Below are positions 1-7,134 of a stretch of 18,300 nt of DNA, piece by piece. This DNA is from RGIG7378 sp045588325 (GTDB taxonomy: Bacteria > Bacillota > Clostridia > RGIG7378): positions 1-18,300 of the forward strand of contig JAZNEA010000034.1 of assembly GCA_045588325.1 (NCBI GenBank), given 5' to 3'. Under the pieces are notes generated by a model that saw only the letters and a list, made by a program, of their open reading frames with translations, was not told where the DNA came from and did not search any database. Both the position numbers and the translations under genes were made by a program. How positions within the stretch are numbered: the first letter of the stretch is position 1; each line of letters begins with the position of its first letter.

Positions 1-202
1 TACTGCTGGAGGCAATTGCTGCACCACAACCAAATGTCTTGAACTTGGCATCAACAATGATGTTGTCCTCAACCTTTATGAACATCTGCATAATGTCGCC
101 GCACTTGGGGTTGCCTACATAGCCAACTCCGCTGGGATTCTCAATCTCTCCCACATTGCGAGGATTCATAAAATGATCCATTACCTTTTCGCTATATATC
201 AT
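1..202 (-). CDS. nifU: NifU/IscU-type Fe-S cluster scaffold, partial (3' end outside window)
   Basis: Only the first 67 codons are in the window; the gene runs off the left edge. The visible part reads MIYSEKVMDHFMNPRNVGEI, then contains NPKCGD and FGCGAAIASSS. These hold the first two conserved scaffold cysteines and the aspartate of the IscU/NifU N-terminal domain. The family assembles Fe-S clusters from sulfur delivered by a cysteine desulfurase. The ATG at 202 is preceded by a GGGAGA ribosome-binding site, and the gene begins 19 nt after nifS ends, so the two are probably co-transcribed and work as a pair. Whether the protein has additional NifU C-terminal domains cannot be seen. The identity is clear from the motifs and the neighbour. 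Confidence 0.93.
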   Translation of the reverse strand, partial: MIYSEKVMDHFMNPRNVGEIENPSGVGYVGNPKCGDIMQMFIKVEDNIIVDAKFKTFGCGAAIASSS

Positions 203-221
203 AATAATTCTCCCAAAAAGA

Positions 222-1388
222 TTATTTGTTAAACAATGGTGACATTGCTCTAAGCCTTGCCACTACCTCTACCAGAGAATCGACCAAAAGATCTGCCTCC
301 TCCATGGTATTGTCTCGTCCCAACGAAATACGTATGGAACCATGTGCCTGTTCGTGCTTAAGTCCAGTGGCCAGCAATACGTGAGACGGATCAAGGGATG
401 CTGATGTACATGCGGACCCACTTGACAATGCAAAGCCCTTAGCATCCATAAACAACAAAATCGACTCACCTTCAATGTATTCAAACGATACATTGACATT
501 ATTGGGCAGGCGATGCTCCCTGTGTCCATTGATAAAGCAGTATGGAATCTCAGAAACAAGCCTGTCCATGATGTGGTTGCGCAGCTTAGTCAGATGCTCT
601 GTCTTAGACTCCATCTCCTCGTAGGCAAGCTTAAGGGCTGTTGCCATACCGACAATATAAGGAATGTTCTCCGTGCCAGGTCTATGGCCTCTCTCCTGAT
701 GTCCACCATATATGATGTTATCAATGCGGACGCCCTTGCGAATATACAGACATCCAACTCCCTTAGGTGCGTTAAACTTATGGCCACTTATTGACAGCAT
801 GTCCACACCAGCCTGTGCTACCTTAATATCCAATGCACCAGCTGCCTGGACAGCATCTGTATGGAACAGAACGCCATGATCGTGTGCCACCTTAGCCAGC
901 TCCTTAATGGGCTGGATAGTACCTATCTCGTTGTTGGCCCACATGATGGAAACCAAAATTGTGTCGTCAGTAATGGCCTTGTCAAGTTCCTCTGGAGATA
1001 CTAACCCCATATTATCAACAGGCAAATAAGTGACCCTCCATCCCTCTGACTCCATCTGTTTGCATGTGTTAAGTACAGCAGGATGCTCTATAGAAGAAGT
1101 GATAATGTGGTTGCCCTTAGAGCGCAATCTGGTGGCGGTGCCTCTAATAGCCCAATTGTCCGCCTCAGTGCCACAGGATGTAAAATATATCTCGTTGGGA
1201 GTGCATCCCAGCAATTCTGCCATGGTGGCTCTGGCATTAATGAGTGCCTGCTGCGCACTCCGGCCAAATCCATGCACAGACGATGAATTGCCAAAATTAT
1301 CTGTGAAATACGGAAGCATAGCCTCCACAACCTCTGATCTGACAGGAGTTGTGGCAGCATTATCCATATATATACGTCTATTGCTCAT
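222..1388 (-). CDS. nifS: Cysteine desulfurase, NifS type
   Basis: This 388-residue protein is a PLP-dependent enzyme that removes sulfur from L-cysteine as a protein-bound persulfide and leaves alanine. The N-terminus has YMDNAATTP. The cofactor-contacting His is in EHPA (about residue 112), the Asp in FHTDAVQ (188) and the PLP lysine in SGHKF (214). The catalytic loop SSGSACTSASLDPSHVL puts the active cysteine near 337, and its form is that of the NifS/IscS group. Length is normal for the family. Because nifU follows directly, its likely sulfur acceptor is the NifU scaffold. The ATG overlaps the end of the upstream small membrane-protein gene by 11 nt, pointing to translational coupling. 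It is distinct from the second desulfurase at 4116-5270. Confidence 0.96.
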   Translation of the reverse strand: MSNRRIYMDNAATTPVRSEVVEAMLPYFTDNFGNSSSVHGFGRSAQQALINARATMAELLGCTPNEIYFTSCGTEADNWAIRGTATRLRSKGNHIITSSIEHPAVLNTCKQMESEGWRVTYLPVDNMGLVSPEELDKAITDDTILVSIMWANNEIGTIQPIKELAKVAHDHGVLFHTDAVQAAGALDIKVAQAGVDMLSISGHKFNAPKGVGCLYIRKGVRIDNIIYGGHQERGHRPGTENIPYIVGMATALKLAYEEMESKTEHLTKLRNHIMDRLVSEIPYCFINGHREHRLPNNVNVSFEYIEGESILLFMDAKGFALSSGSACTSASLDPSHVLLATGLKHEQAHGSIRISLGRDNTMEEADLLVDSLVEVVARLRAMSPLFNK

Positions 1389-1632
1389 TAGTATCCTCTG
1401 TAGTGTCTAAATTCTGGTCATCAGAGTCATCTTCCTCTGCCATCCTACGGGCTTGATTGGCTCGCATAGTAGCCTCTCCGGTCTTGGAGAAAACCAAGAA
1501 CAACAGTCCGGCCACCGTTAATATTATATAAAGGGGCAATGCAATTTCAAGAGCATAATGCAAAACGAACACATCCAGCATCAACAATACAATCGCCACC
1601 AAAGCTATTATTGCCATAACCTTTTTAAACAT
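1378..1632 (-). CDS. Small two-helix membrane protein of unknown function
   Basis: This 84-residue protein begins MFKKVMAIIALVAIVLLMLD and has two hydrophobic stretches, about residues 6-27 and 31-50, separated by a short turn. A basic segment (MRANQARR) and a strongly acidic tail (EEDDSDDQ onward) follow. I do not recognise the family. The gene starts 1 nt after rarA ends and overlaps nifS by 11 nt, so it is embedded in the operon and very probably translated. The hairpin-type topology would place both ends, including the acidic tail, on the same side of the membrane, likely the cytoplasm by the positive-inside rule. Function is unknown. Confidence 0.75.
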   Translation of the reverse strand: MFKKVMAIIALVAIVLLMLDVFVLHYALEIALPLYIILTVAGLLFLVFSKTGEATMRANQARRMAEEDDSDDQNLDTTEDTNEQ

Positions 1633-1633
1633 A

Positions 1634-2917
1634 TCAGTCCCTCCAGGAATCTAACCATTCTTTAACTCGTTTTTCGGAGCCATTATCGGATGGCTCATAA
1701 TAAATCGTACCCTTTAATTCATCTGGCAGAAAGTCCATTTTGACGAAATGGCCTGGGTAGTCGTGGGCATACTTATATCCCTGACCATATCCCTGCTGCT
1801 CCATACCCTTGACTGGTGCATTACGTAGATGCATAGGTATAGTGCCACTCTTGCCATTCTCAATATCAGATAAAGCCTTATTAATAGCCATGTATGCACT
1901 GTTTGATTTAGGACTCACTGCGACAGCAATGGCCGCCTGAGCCAAAATTATCCTGGCCTCTGGCATTCCAATGCGATGTACAGCCTCCGATGCGGCAACA
2001 GCAATCTGCAGGGCCTGATTGTTGGCAAGTCCCACGTCCTCAGATGCGCATATCATAATTCGACGTGCCAGGAAAACTGGATCCTCGCCAGCATATAATG
2101 CCCTGGCCAAATAGAACACTGCAGCGTCGGGATTACTACCACGCATGGACTTAATAAATGCGCTGATATTGTCGTAATGCTCCTCTCCATCCTTATCAAA
2201 GCGAACTACGCCACTCTGGCAAGACTCAACGGCTGTGCCAAAATCAATATGAATGCATCCCTCTGTGTCTGGCTTAGTTGTCAACACAGCCAGTTCCAAT
2301 GCATTCAATGCTCTGCGGGCGTCGCCACCTGAAATGGCTACAAGATGCTCCAGTGCATCTGAATCAATTGAGATATTGTACTGTCCCAGGCCGAACTCCT
2401 TATCCTCCAGAGCTCTCTTGAGCACCATGGAGATTGCAGACTCGTCAAGGGGCTTGAGCATAAATACAGAGGATCTGGATATGAGGGCCTTATTAACCTC
2501 GAAATATGGATTTTCTGTAGTTGCACCTATAAGAACGATAGTGCCGTTCTCTACAGAAGGTAACAGGGCGTCCTGTTGTGCCTTGTTAAACCTATGAATC
2601 TCGTCAATGAAAAGGACTGTCTTGCCTGTGGGATTCAGGAAATCATTAGATGTCTGATTGCAAATCCTCTTAATATCTGCAACACCAGATGTAACAGCAT
2701 TTAGTCTCTCAAAATTGGCGTTTGTACAGTTAGCAATTATCTTTGCCAAGGTGGTCTTTCCTGTGCCAGGAGGGCCATAAAGTATAATAGAGGTTATCCT
2801 GTCTGCCTCAATCATCCTGCGCAGCAGCTTTCCCTTGCCCAGGATATGCTCCTGACCATAGAATTGATCCAATGTCTGAGGTCTAAGCCTATATGCTAAA
2901 GGTTCTACTGTACTCAT
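1634..2917 (-). CDS. rarA: Replication-associated AAA+ ATPase RarA (MgsA)
   Basis: This 427-residue protein is a clamp-loader-like AAA+ ATPase of the RarA/MgsA/WRNIP1 family, which acts at stalled or damaged replication forks. Visible motifs are the family start PLAYRLRPQTLDQFYGQEH, Walker A GPPGTGKTT (48-56), Walker B LFIDEIHRF (about 102-110), sensor 1 GATTENP (131-137) and the sensor 2 region SGGDARRALN. The C-terminal half has the helical tetramerisation region of the family, including PVKGMEQQGYGQGYKYAHDY. Length is close to the usual 420-440. The ATG overlaps the thiI stop (ATGA). Its place in the lexA-led operon fits a DNA-damage role, although a direct SOS role is inference. Confidence 0.95.
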   Translation of the reverse strand: MSTVEPLAYRLRPQTLDQFYGQEHILGKGKLLRRMIEADRITSIILYGPPGTGKTTLAKIIANCTNANFERLNAVTSGVADIKRICNQTSNDFLNPTGKTVLFIDEIHRFNKAQQDALLPSVENGTIVLIGATTENPYFEVNKALISRSSVFMLKPLDESAISMVLKRALEDKEFGLGQYNISIDSDALEHLVAISGGDARRALNALELAVLTTKPDTEGCIHIDFGTAVESCQSGVVRFDKDGEEHYDNISAFIKSMRGSNPDAAVFYLARALYAGEDPVFLARRIMICASEDVGLANNQALQIAVAASEAVHRIGMPEARIILAQAAIAVAVSPKSNSAYMAINKALSDIENGKSGTIPMHLRNAPVKGMEQQGYGQGYKYAHDYPGHFVKMDFLPDELKGTIYYEPSDNGSEKRVKEWLDSWRD

Positions 2918-4095
2918 GCCTCGACCCTAATATCGTAAATGTCGTGATGGTCCAACGCATACTGAACCATTGCCTCCATATCAACCTTTTGTTCGGATGC
3001 AACAATCCTATCCAAATGAGGTCTTGTGGCAGGATGCTTAGCCACAAACACAGTACAACAATCCTCGTGAGCCTGAATGGATGTCTCAAATGTGCCGATT
3101 TTGCGTGCAATAGCAATAATATCGTTCTTGTCCATACCAATCAACGGACGGAAAACTGGCATCTCTGTGGCATTGTCAGTAACAGCAATAGCCTCCATTG
3201 TCTGGCTGGCTACCTGTCCAATATTCTCACCTGTAACAATGGACTGTAATCCTCTATCCTTGCAAATGCGCTCTGACACCATCATCATCAATCTGCGCAT
3301 ATGCAATATAGTCTCCTCCTCAGGGCACACCTGTGCAAACTCAACCATAGGGTCAGTGATAGAAACTACATGGAGTTGGATCCTATCGACATACTCACAC
3401 AAAAGCTTGCAGAGGTTCTTAACCTTCTCCAGTGCAGCCTCACCTGTATATGGAGGCGTTGCAAAATGGAGTGCCTCCAACTCAACTCCTCTCCTGGCCA
3501 TCATCCAGCCTGCAACAGGGCTGTCAATACCGCCGGAAATCAGGAGTAACGCGCGACCGTTAGTACCAAGAGGCATACCACACTGGCCTGGAATCTTATC
3601 TAAATAGATATATGATTTTTCTCTTATCTCGATGTAGACGATAAATTGTGGGTTCTGAACGTCGACCGTAATATCAGGAATGGTGTCAAGAATATTGCCA
3701 CCCACATTCATTGATACCTCTGGCGACTGCATCGGGAATGATTTATTGCCTCTCTTAGTCTCAACCTTAAAGGTAGTAAGGCCTTTGCTCTCGTAGGCAT
3801 ACCTGGCCAACTCTGTGGCTTTGGCACAGATTGCGTCATAGTTGGATGGCACACAGTGAGCGACACTGACGGATACTATGCCAAACACCTCTGCAACGAG
3901 CCTGGCTGCCTCCTCGTAGGGATATCTCTCCTGCTGAGACTCCAAATATACTCTTGACTGACTGCAACTAATCTTAGACTGACCAAGTCTACTAACCTTG
4001 CGACGTATATTTCTGATCAAACGAGATTCGAACTGGGGTCTGTTGAGTCCCTTAAGAGCAATCTCACCGTATCTAATAACTAAAACCTTATCCAT
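2914..4095 (-). CDS. thiI: tRNA 4-thiouridine synthase ThiI
   Basis: ThiI adenylates uridine 8 of tRNA and inserts sulfur; in many bacteria it also serves thiamine thiazole synthesis. From ATG 4095 the protein has 393 residues. An N-terminal ferredoxin-like domain (MDKVLVIRYGEIALKGLNRP) is followed by a THUMP domain at about 60-165. The PP-loop ATPase has SGGIDSPVAGWMM (motif at 187-192), and a conserved DCCTVF segment lies near the C-terminus. It ends without a rhodanese domain, as in the short Bacillus-type ThiI, which relies on a dedicated cysteine desulfurase. That partner is encoded directly upstream. I chose ATG 4095 over TTG 4104 because the AGGAGA site is too close to the TTG. Confidence 0.95.
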   Translation of the reverse strand: MDKVLVIRYGEIALKGLNRPQFESRLIRNIRRKVSRLGQSKISCSQSRVYLESQQERYPYEEAARLVAEVFGIVSVSVAHCVPSNYDAICAKATELARYAYESKGLTTFKVETKRGNKSFPMQSPEVSMNVGGNILDTIPDITVDVQNPQFIVYIEIREKSYIYLDKIPGQCGMPLGTNGRALLLISGGIDSPVAGWMMARRGVELEALHFATPPYTGEAALEKVKNLCKLLCEYVDRIQLHVVSITDPMVEFAQVCPEEETILHMRRLMMMVSERICKDRGLQSIVTGENIGQVASQTMEAIAVTDNATEMPVFRPLIGMDKNDIIAIARKIGTFETSIQAHEDCCTVFVAKHPATRPHLDRIVASEQKVDMEAMVQYALDHHDIYDIRVEA

Positions 4096-4115
4096 GCTAA
4101 ACAAATCTCCTCAAA

Positions 4116-5270
4116 TCAAGGTCTCTTAAACTTGAATCTAGTAAAAACAGTTGAAATTATATCATTGACTGCATTAAGTGTACATGAGATATCATCTTTT
4201 GTGTTTGTAGAAGAAAAACTGAATCTGATCACACCCGATGCAACTTCTCTAGGATATCCCATGGCAGAAATCACGTGACTACCCTTAGAATTAGTGGCAC
4301 AGGCAGCACCAGCAGAAACGCAGATCCCTCTGCTGTTCAGTGCATTAAGCATAATCTCTGCAGGAATTGTCTTAAAAGACACGCTGAGAATATATGGACT
4401 TGCATCTTCTGGTGAAATCCTCTGTACGCCCTCCACCGTGGAGAGACCCTGCCATAACATATCACGGAGTTCCTCAACATGATGTCTGTTGGACAAATAA
4501 TTTTGATGTGCCTCCTTAGCTGCAGCAGTCATGGCTCCAATACCGGCCAGATCCTCCGTACCACTTATAAGGCTCTTCTCCTGGCCACCTCCGTAGACAT
4601 AAGGCATAAGCTTATACCTATTAGACAAGTACAGAATACCCGATCCCTTGGGGCCGTGAAATTTGTGGGCGCTGGCAGCATATGAGTCTATATGTGATCC
4701 AAGAAGGGAGAACTTCTCCTTACAAAAGCCCTGAACTCCATCCACATGGAACAATGCGCCTGGGCACAGGTCGTGAACCATATCAGAGGCCTCAAAGATA
4801 GGGAAAACATGTCCTGTCTCATTATTGACATGCATCATATTCACAAGGACTGTATTTGGCGTGAGAGCAGCCCTTAACTCAGACATGTCAATACCCTGTC
4901 TGGATGCAGAAAGGTACACCACGTCAAAACCTCTCCTCTCAAGCTCTTTAAAACAATTGAGGCACGCGTGATGTTCTACAGACGTAGTTATAACACGAGC
5001 TGATGACGGGTCCTTGACCTTATTACAAGCAGTAAAAATGGCAATATTATCGCTCACCGTACCGCTAGACGTAAAAAACACATTAGATGCTCTGACACCA
5101 AGAATAGAGGCAATGTCAACTCGACATTCCTCTAAATAAGCCCTAGCATCTAGTCCAATGGTATGTATAGACGAGGGGTTAGCAAACTCCTCGACGGATA
5201 TCCTGTTATATTCATCTAAAGCCACCTGGGATATCCTGGTGGTGGCCGCATTATCCAAATAAATGGGCAT
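4116..5270 (-). CDS. nifZ: Cysteine desulfurase, NifZ type, partner of ThiI
   Basis: This is a second, divergent PLP-dependent cysteine desulfurase of 384 residues. It begins MPIYLDNAATTRIS. It has His in VEHHAC (about 100), Asp in HVDGVQ (177), the PLP lysine in SAHKF (203) and the catalytic cysteine in VSAGAACATNSKGSH (about 324). It differs clearly from the NifS at 222-1388, for example GAACA against GSACTSASL. In Bacillus subtilis the desulfurase next to thiI (NifZ) supplies sulfur to ThiI for 4-thiouridine; the immediate downstream thiI here supports the same role. The gene starts 1 nt after lexA ends, with no strong ribosome-binding site, so it may depend on coupling to lexA translation. 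The symbol rests on context. Confidence 0.9.
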   Translation of the reverse strand: MPIYLDNAATTRISQVALDEYNRISVEEFANPSSIHTIGLDARAYLEECRVDIASILGVRASNVFFTSSGTVSDNIAIFTACNKVKDPSSARVITTSVEHHACLNCFKELERRGFDVVYLSASRQGIDMSELRAALTPNTVLVNMMHVNNETGHVFPIFEASDMVHDLCPGALFHVDGVQGFCKEKFSLLGSHIDSYAASAHKFHGPKGSGILYLSNRYKLMPYVYGGGQEKSLISGTEDLAGIGAMTAAAKEAHQNYLSNRHHVEELRDMLWQGLSTVEGVQRISPEDASPYILSVSFKTIPAEIMLNALNSRGICVSAGAACATNSKGSHVISAMGYPREVASGVIRFSFSSTNTKDDISCTLNAVNDIISTVFTRFKFKRP

Positions 5271-5271
5271 C

Positions 5272-5922
5272 CTACATGTCGGTCCTAATCAGACCAGTAA
5301 CCTTTCCGAGAATAGTCAGTCCCTCTTTATCAACGATAATAGGATCCATAGAACTGTTCCTGGGCTGAAGCCTGTAGTGTCCGTCCTCCTTGTAGAAGGC
5401 CTTAACAGTAGCATCCTGCCCATCGATAAGTGCAACGACAACATCTCCGTTATTGGCACTATCCTGTCTGCGAACAATCAGCATGTCCCCATCCAAAATG
5501 CCAGCCTCAATCATACTATCTCCTGTGACTCTGAGCAAGAAGCATTCTTCGCCATGGAGCATAGTTGTAGATACTGTAAAATACTGATCTATACTCTCCT
5601 CTGCTAATATGGGGGTGCCTGCAGAAATACGTCCAACCAATGGCAGGCTGGCTGTAGCTGTCTCTCTGGACAAATAACCAGACTCCGCCTCTGCTGATGA
5701 CTGGTTAGCAACAACACTCATAGCTCGCTTTTTGTCCGAGCCTAGTCTGATACGTCCCTGCTTCTCCAACTCCTTAAGATAGGAATGAACCGAAGATGTA
5801 GACTTGAGACCTACCGCAACGCATATCTCTCTAACAGATGGAGGATAACCATTAGCCTGAATCTGCTGCTTAATAAATGAAAGAATCTTCTCCTCGTTGT
5901 TCTGTTTCTTACCAGTAGCCAT
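5272..5922 (-). CDS. lexA: SOS repressor LexA
   Basis: LexA represses DNA-damage genes and is inactivated by RecA-stimulated self-cleavage. The 216-residue protein has the N-terminal winged helix-turn-helix (KILSFIKQQIQANGYPPSVR, then GLKSTSSVHSYLKELEKQG). The C-terminal S24 peptidase domain has the cleavage site SAG (Ala101-Gly102) in VGRISAGTP, the catalytic Ser136 in VTGDSMIEAGI and the catalytic Lys174 in ATVKAFY. All residues needed for autoproteolysis are present. The ATG follows an AGGAGGG site. The promoter overlaps a degenerate LexA box, so autorepression is likely. It is the first gene of a seven-gene minus-strand run. Confidence 0.97.
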   Translation of the reverse strand: MATGKKQNNEEKILSFIKQQIQANGYPPSVREICVAVGLKSTSSVHSYLKELEKQGRIRLGSDKKRAMSVVANQSSAEAESGYLSRETATASLPLVGRISAGTPILAEESIDQYFTVSTTMLHGEECFLLRVTGDSMIEAGILDGDMLIVRRQDSANNGDVVVALIDGQDATVKAFYKEDGHYRLQPRNSSMDPIIVDKEGLTILGKVTGLIRTDM

Positions 5923-5948
5923 ACTGCCCTCCTAAACTTTATGCCAAG

Positions 5949-5976
5949 ATTATATCACACCAAACGGCAAAAGCAA
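5949..5976 (-). promoter_or_regulatory. lexA promoter, extended -10
   Basis: On the minus strand TATAAT (5954 to 5949) is preceded by TGA, giving an extended -10. A weak -35, TTGCTT, lies at 5976 to 5971 with a 16-bp spacer. It would start transcription about 20 nt upstream of the lexA ATG. The -35 overlaps the degenerate LexA box at 5974-5987, which suggests autoregulation. Confidence 0.65.
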
Positions 5977-5987
5977 ACATTTGTTTA
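5974..5987. promoter_or_regulatory. Degenerate LexA box near lexA promoter
   Basis: The site CAAACATTTGTTTA is an imperfect version of the CGAAC-N4-GTTCG palindrome, with the central AAAC/GTTT halves kept. It overlaps the lexA -35 region. A weaker box at lexA than at its divergent partner would allow continuous low lexA expression. Its use by LexA is inferred. Confidence 0.45.
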
Positions 5988-5995
5988 GAAAAGTG

Positions 5996-6024
5996 TTGAC
6001 ATCGAACATCTGTTCGTTTATACT
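5996..6024 (+). promoter_or_regulatory. Near-consensus sigma-A promoter of the yneA-like gene
   Basis: TTGACA (5996-6001), a 17-bp spacer and TATACT (6019-6024) form a near-perfect vegetative promoter. The LexA box at 6003-6016 fills the spacer, so bound LexA would directly block RNA polymerase. Expected start of transcription is about 6031, upstream of a second LexA box. Confidence 0.85.
6003..6016. promoter_or_regulatory. LexA box 1 (CGAACATCTGTTCG)
   Basis: This is a perfect match to the Gram-positive LexA operator CGAAC-N4-GTTCG. It lies between the -35 and -10 elements of the plus-strand promoter, with lexA itself encoded next door. Confidence 0.9.
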
Positions 6025-6034
6025 GCAATTGTAC

Positions 6035-6048
6035 CGAACACTTGTTCG
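6035..6048. promoter_or_regulatory. LexA box 2 (CGAACACTTGTTCG)
   Basis: This is a second perfect CGAAC-N4-GTTCG palindrome, 32 bp (centre to centre) from box 1 and just after the predicted transcription start. The spacing is about three helical turns, so two LexA dimers could sit on the same DNA face. Confidence 0.88.
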
Positions 6049-6064
6049 TTTTGAGGAGGTTATT

Positions 6065-6412
6065 ATGAGGTCATCCAGTTCTAACACCAACAGTTTTTCT
6101 ATTGTATTATTCGTGGCTCTTGCTGTGATTATTTTATCTTTTGTTCTTATTAATTTCGATTACATTACTGGTCATACATCTTCTGACGACTACGTCTCAT
6201 ATGTAGTATCTGATCACGTTTCTGTTTATGAATTAGCTGATTCTCTCTGCGCTCCTGGTGATAACGTCTGGGAGGTTGTGTATGAGTTGCAGACCGCCAA
6301 TTCACTAGGCTCCGATATTATTGCGGCTAATTCTGTAATTAGAATACCGGCATCCATTTTGGATACCGGTAACAATGTTGATTCTATATTCCTTTGCGAG
6401 GCAAACCAGTAG
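6065..6412 (+). CDS. YneA-like SOS-induced membrane protein, probable cell division suppressor
   Basis: This 115-residue protein has a short polar N-terminus, one transmembrane segment at about 11-31, and a C-terminal extracytoplasmic part. The region from about 43 to 96 resembles a degenerate LysM domain: a YVVSD start, a PGDNVWEVVYELQ core like GDSLWSIA, then AANSVIRIPA like PGxxLxIP. Bacillus YneA, which delays septation during SOS, has this same plan (one helix plus LysM) and is likewise divergent from lexA. The ATG at 6065 has an AGGAGGT site at 6054-6060; an in-frame extension to 5981 would cross the promoter and is rejected. Two LexA boxes imply tight SOS control. Sequence similarity is low, so function rests mainly on architecture and context. 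The stop lies 1 nt from the convergent pfpI-like gene. Confidence 0.75.
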   Translation: MRSSSSNTNSFSIVLFVALAVIILSFVLINFDYITGHTSSDDYVSYVVSDHVSVYELADSLCAPGDNVWEVVYELQTANSLGSDIIAANSVIRIPASILDTGNNVDSIFLCEANQ

Positions 6413-6413
6413 T

Positions 6414-6959
6414 TTACTCGAACAGCATGCCCTTTCTTATCTCGTTGGCTTGCTTTGTTAAACCCAATTCCTTGAGAATAACAAATCCAAATTCAGCAGC
6501 GGCAGCCGGACCGGTTGCCGTTATTATATTTCCGTCAACCTGAACCATACCCTCTCCCCTGATAACGTCCTGATAATCCAAAAAACCTGGATACGAAACA
6601 CACCTTTTACCATGCAGCAATCCAAACTTATAAAGCGCCATGGGTGCAGCGCAAATAGCACAACAAATTTTGCCGGCCTTACACATCTCAACAAAGAACT
6701 CCTTTACAAACAAATCATTGCTGAGAGTCTCTGCTCCAGGCATGCCACCTGGCAGGATGCAAGCGTCATAATCCTGCACTTTTGCGACGCTCTTCGACAG
6801 GTCTGAGACCACAGAAATATTGTGCGATCCTTTAACAATATTTTTTTCTGTTACAGAGCAAATATCAACTTGCACATTGCCTCGGCGCAAGATATCAATG
6901 ACAGAAATCGCCTCAATCTCCTCAAAACCGTCAGCAATAAAAATAATAACACGCCTCAT
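6414..6959 (-). CDS. DJ-1/PfpI family protein
   Basis: This 181-residue protein belongs to the DJ-1/ThiJ/YajL branch of the class I glutamine amidotransferase-like fold. It begins MRRVIIFIADGFEEIEAISV. Glu16 matches the DJ-1 active-site Glu18, and the nucleophile elbow AICAAP gives Cys103, matching Cys106 of DJ-1. ILPGGMPGA and ATGPAAAAEF are further family segments. Members have been proposed as oxidative-stress chaperones or glyoxal/glycation-repair enzymes; the exact activity cannot be assigned here. The ATG follows a strong GGGAGGTG site. A palindrome covers the probable -10 of its promoter. It is convergent with the yneA-like gene and divergent from spo0A. Confidence 0.92.
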   Translation of the reverse strand: MRRVIIFIADGFEEIEAISVIDILRRGNVQVDICSVTEKNIVKGSHNISVVSDLSKSVAKVQDYDACILPGGMPGAETLSNDLFVKEFFVEMCKAGKICCAICAAPMALYKFGLLHGKRCVSYPGFLDYQDVIRGEGMVQVDGNIITATGPAAAAEFGFVILKELGLTKQANEIRKGMLFE

Positions 6960-6977
6960 GTAATATTCACCTCCCGG

Positions 6978-6998
6978 GTATCATACGCATTATGATAC
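6978..6998. promoter_or_regulatory. Palindrome over the pfpI-like promoter, candidate operator
   Basis: GTATCATA and TATGATAC form perfect 8-bp arms around a 5-bp centre. The minus-strand -10 candidate TATCAT lies inside it, directly upstream of the ribosome-binding site. The position suits repressor binding; no regulator is identified. Confidence 0.5.
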
Positions 6999-7020
6999 AT
7001 CCTGCCGATTTCAAACGCAA
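6992..7020 (-). promoter_or_regulatory. Candidate promoter of the pfpI-like gene
   Basis: Minus-strand TTGCGT (7020 to 7015), a 17-bp spacer and TATCAT (6997 to 6992) resemble a sigma-A promoter with a fair -10 and a partial -35. The -10 lies within the 6978-6998 palindrome. Confidence 0.45.
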
Positions 7021-7088
7021 TGTATTTAAAACCTGCCATATATGGTGTTTTAGGGCCCGAACAGTCAAAAGCTGCCTAAGCATCGTAG

Positions 7089-7094
7089 TATAAT
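7089..7094 (+). promoter_or_regulatory. Possible -10 element of spo0A
   Basis: TATAAT lies 40 nt upstream of the spo0A ATG. I see no matching -35, no clear Spo0A box and no convincing sigma-H promoter, so this is only a weak candidate. Confidence 0.3.
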
Positions 7095-7134
7095 ACATAT
7101 TGATGGCTGGTTTCACATTTAATTGGAGGTTTAT

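Noticed and set aside
3077..3607. Plus-strand ORF of 176 codons antisense to thiI
   Set aside because: It is a shadow of the conserved thiI frame with low-complexity composition and no ribosome-binding site.
5981..6064. N-terminal extension of the yneA-like gene
   Set aside because: It would start inside the -35 region and cover both LexA boxes. The ATG at 6065 has a strong ribosome-binding site.
6960..7134. Spo0A box or sigma-H promoter before spo0A
   Set aside because: I found no TGNCGAA-type site and no good sigma-H elements in this stretch.
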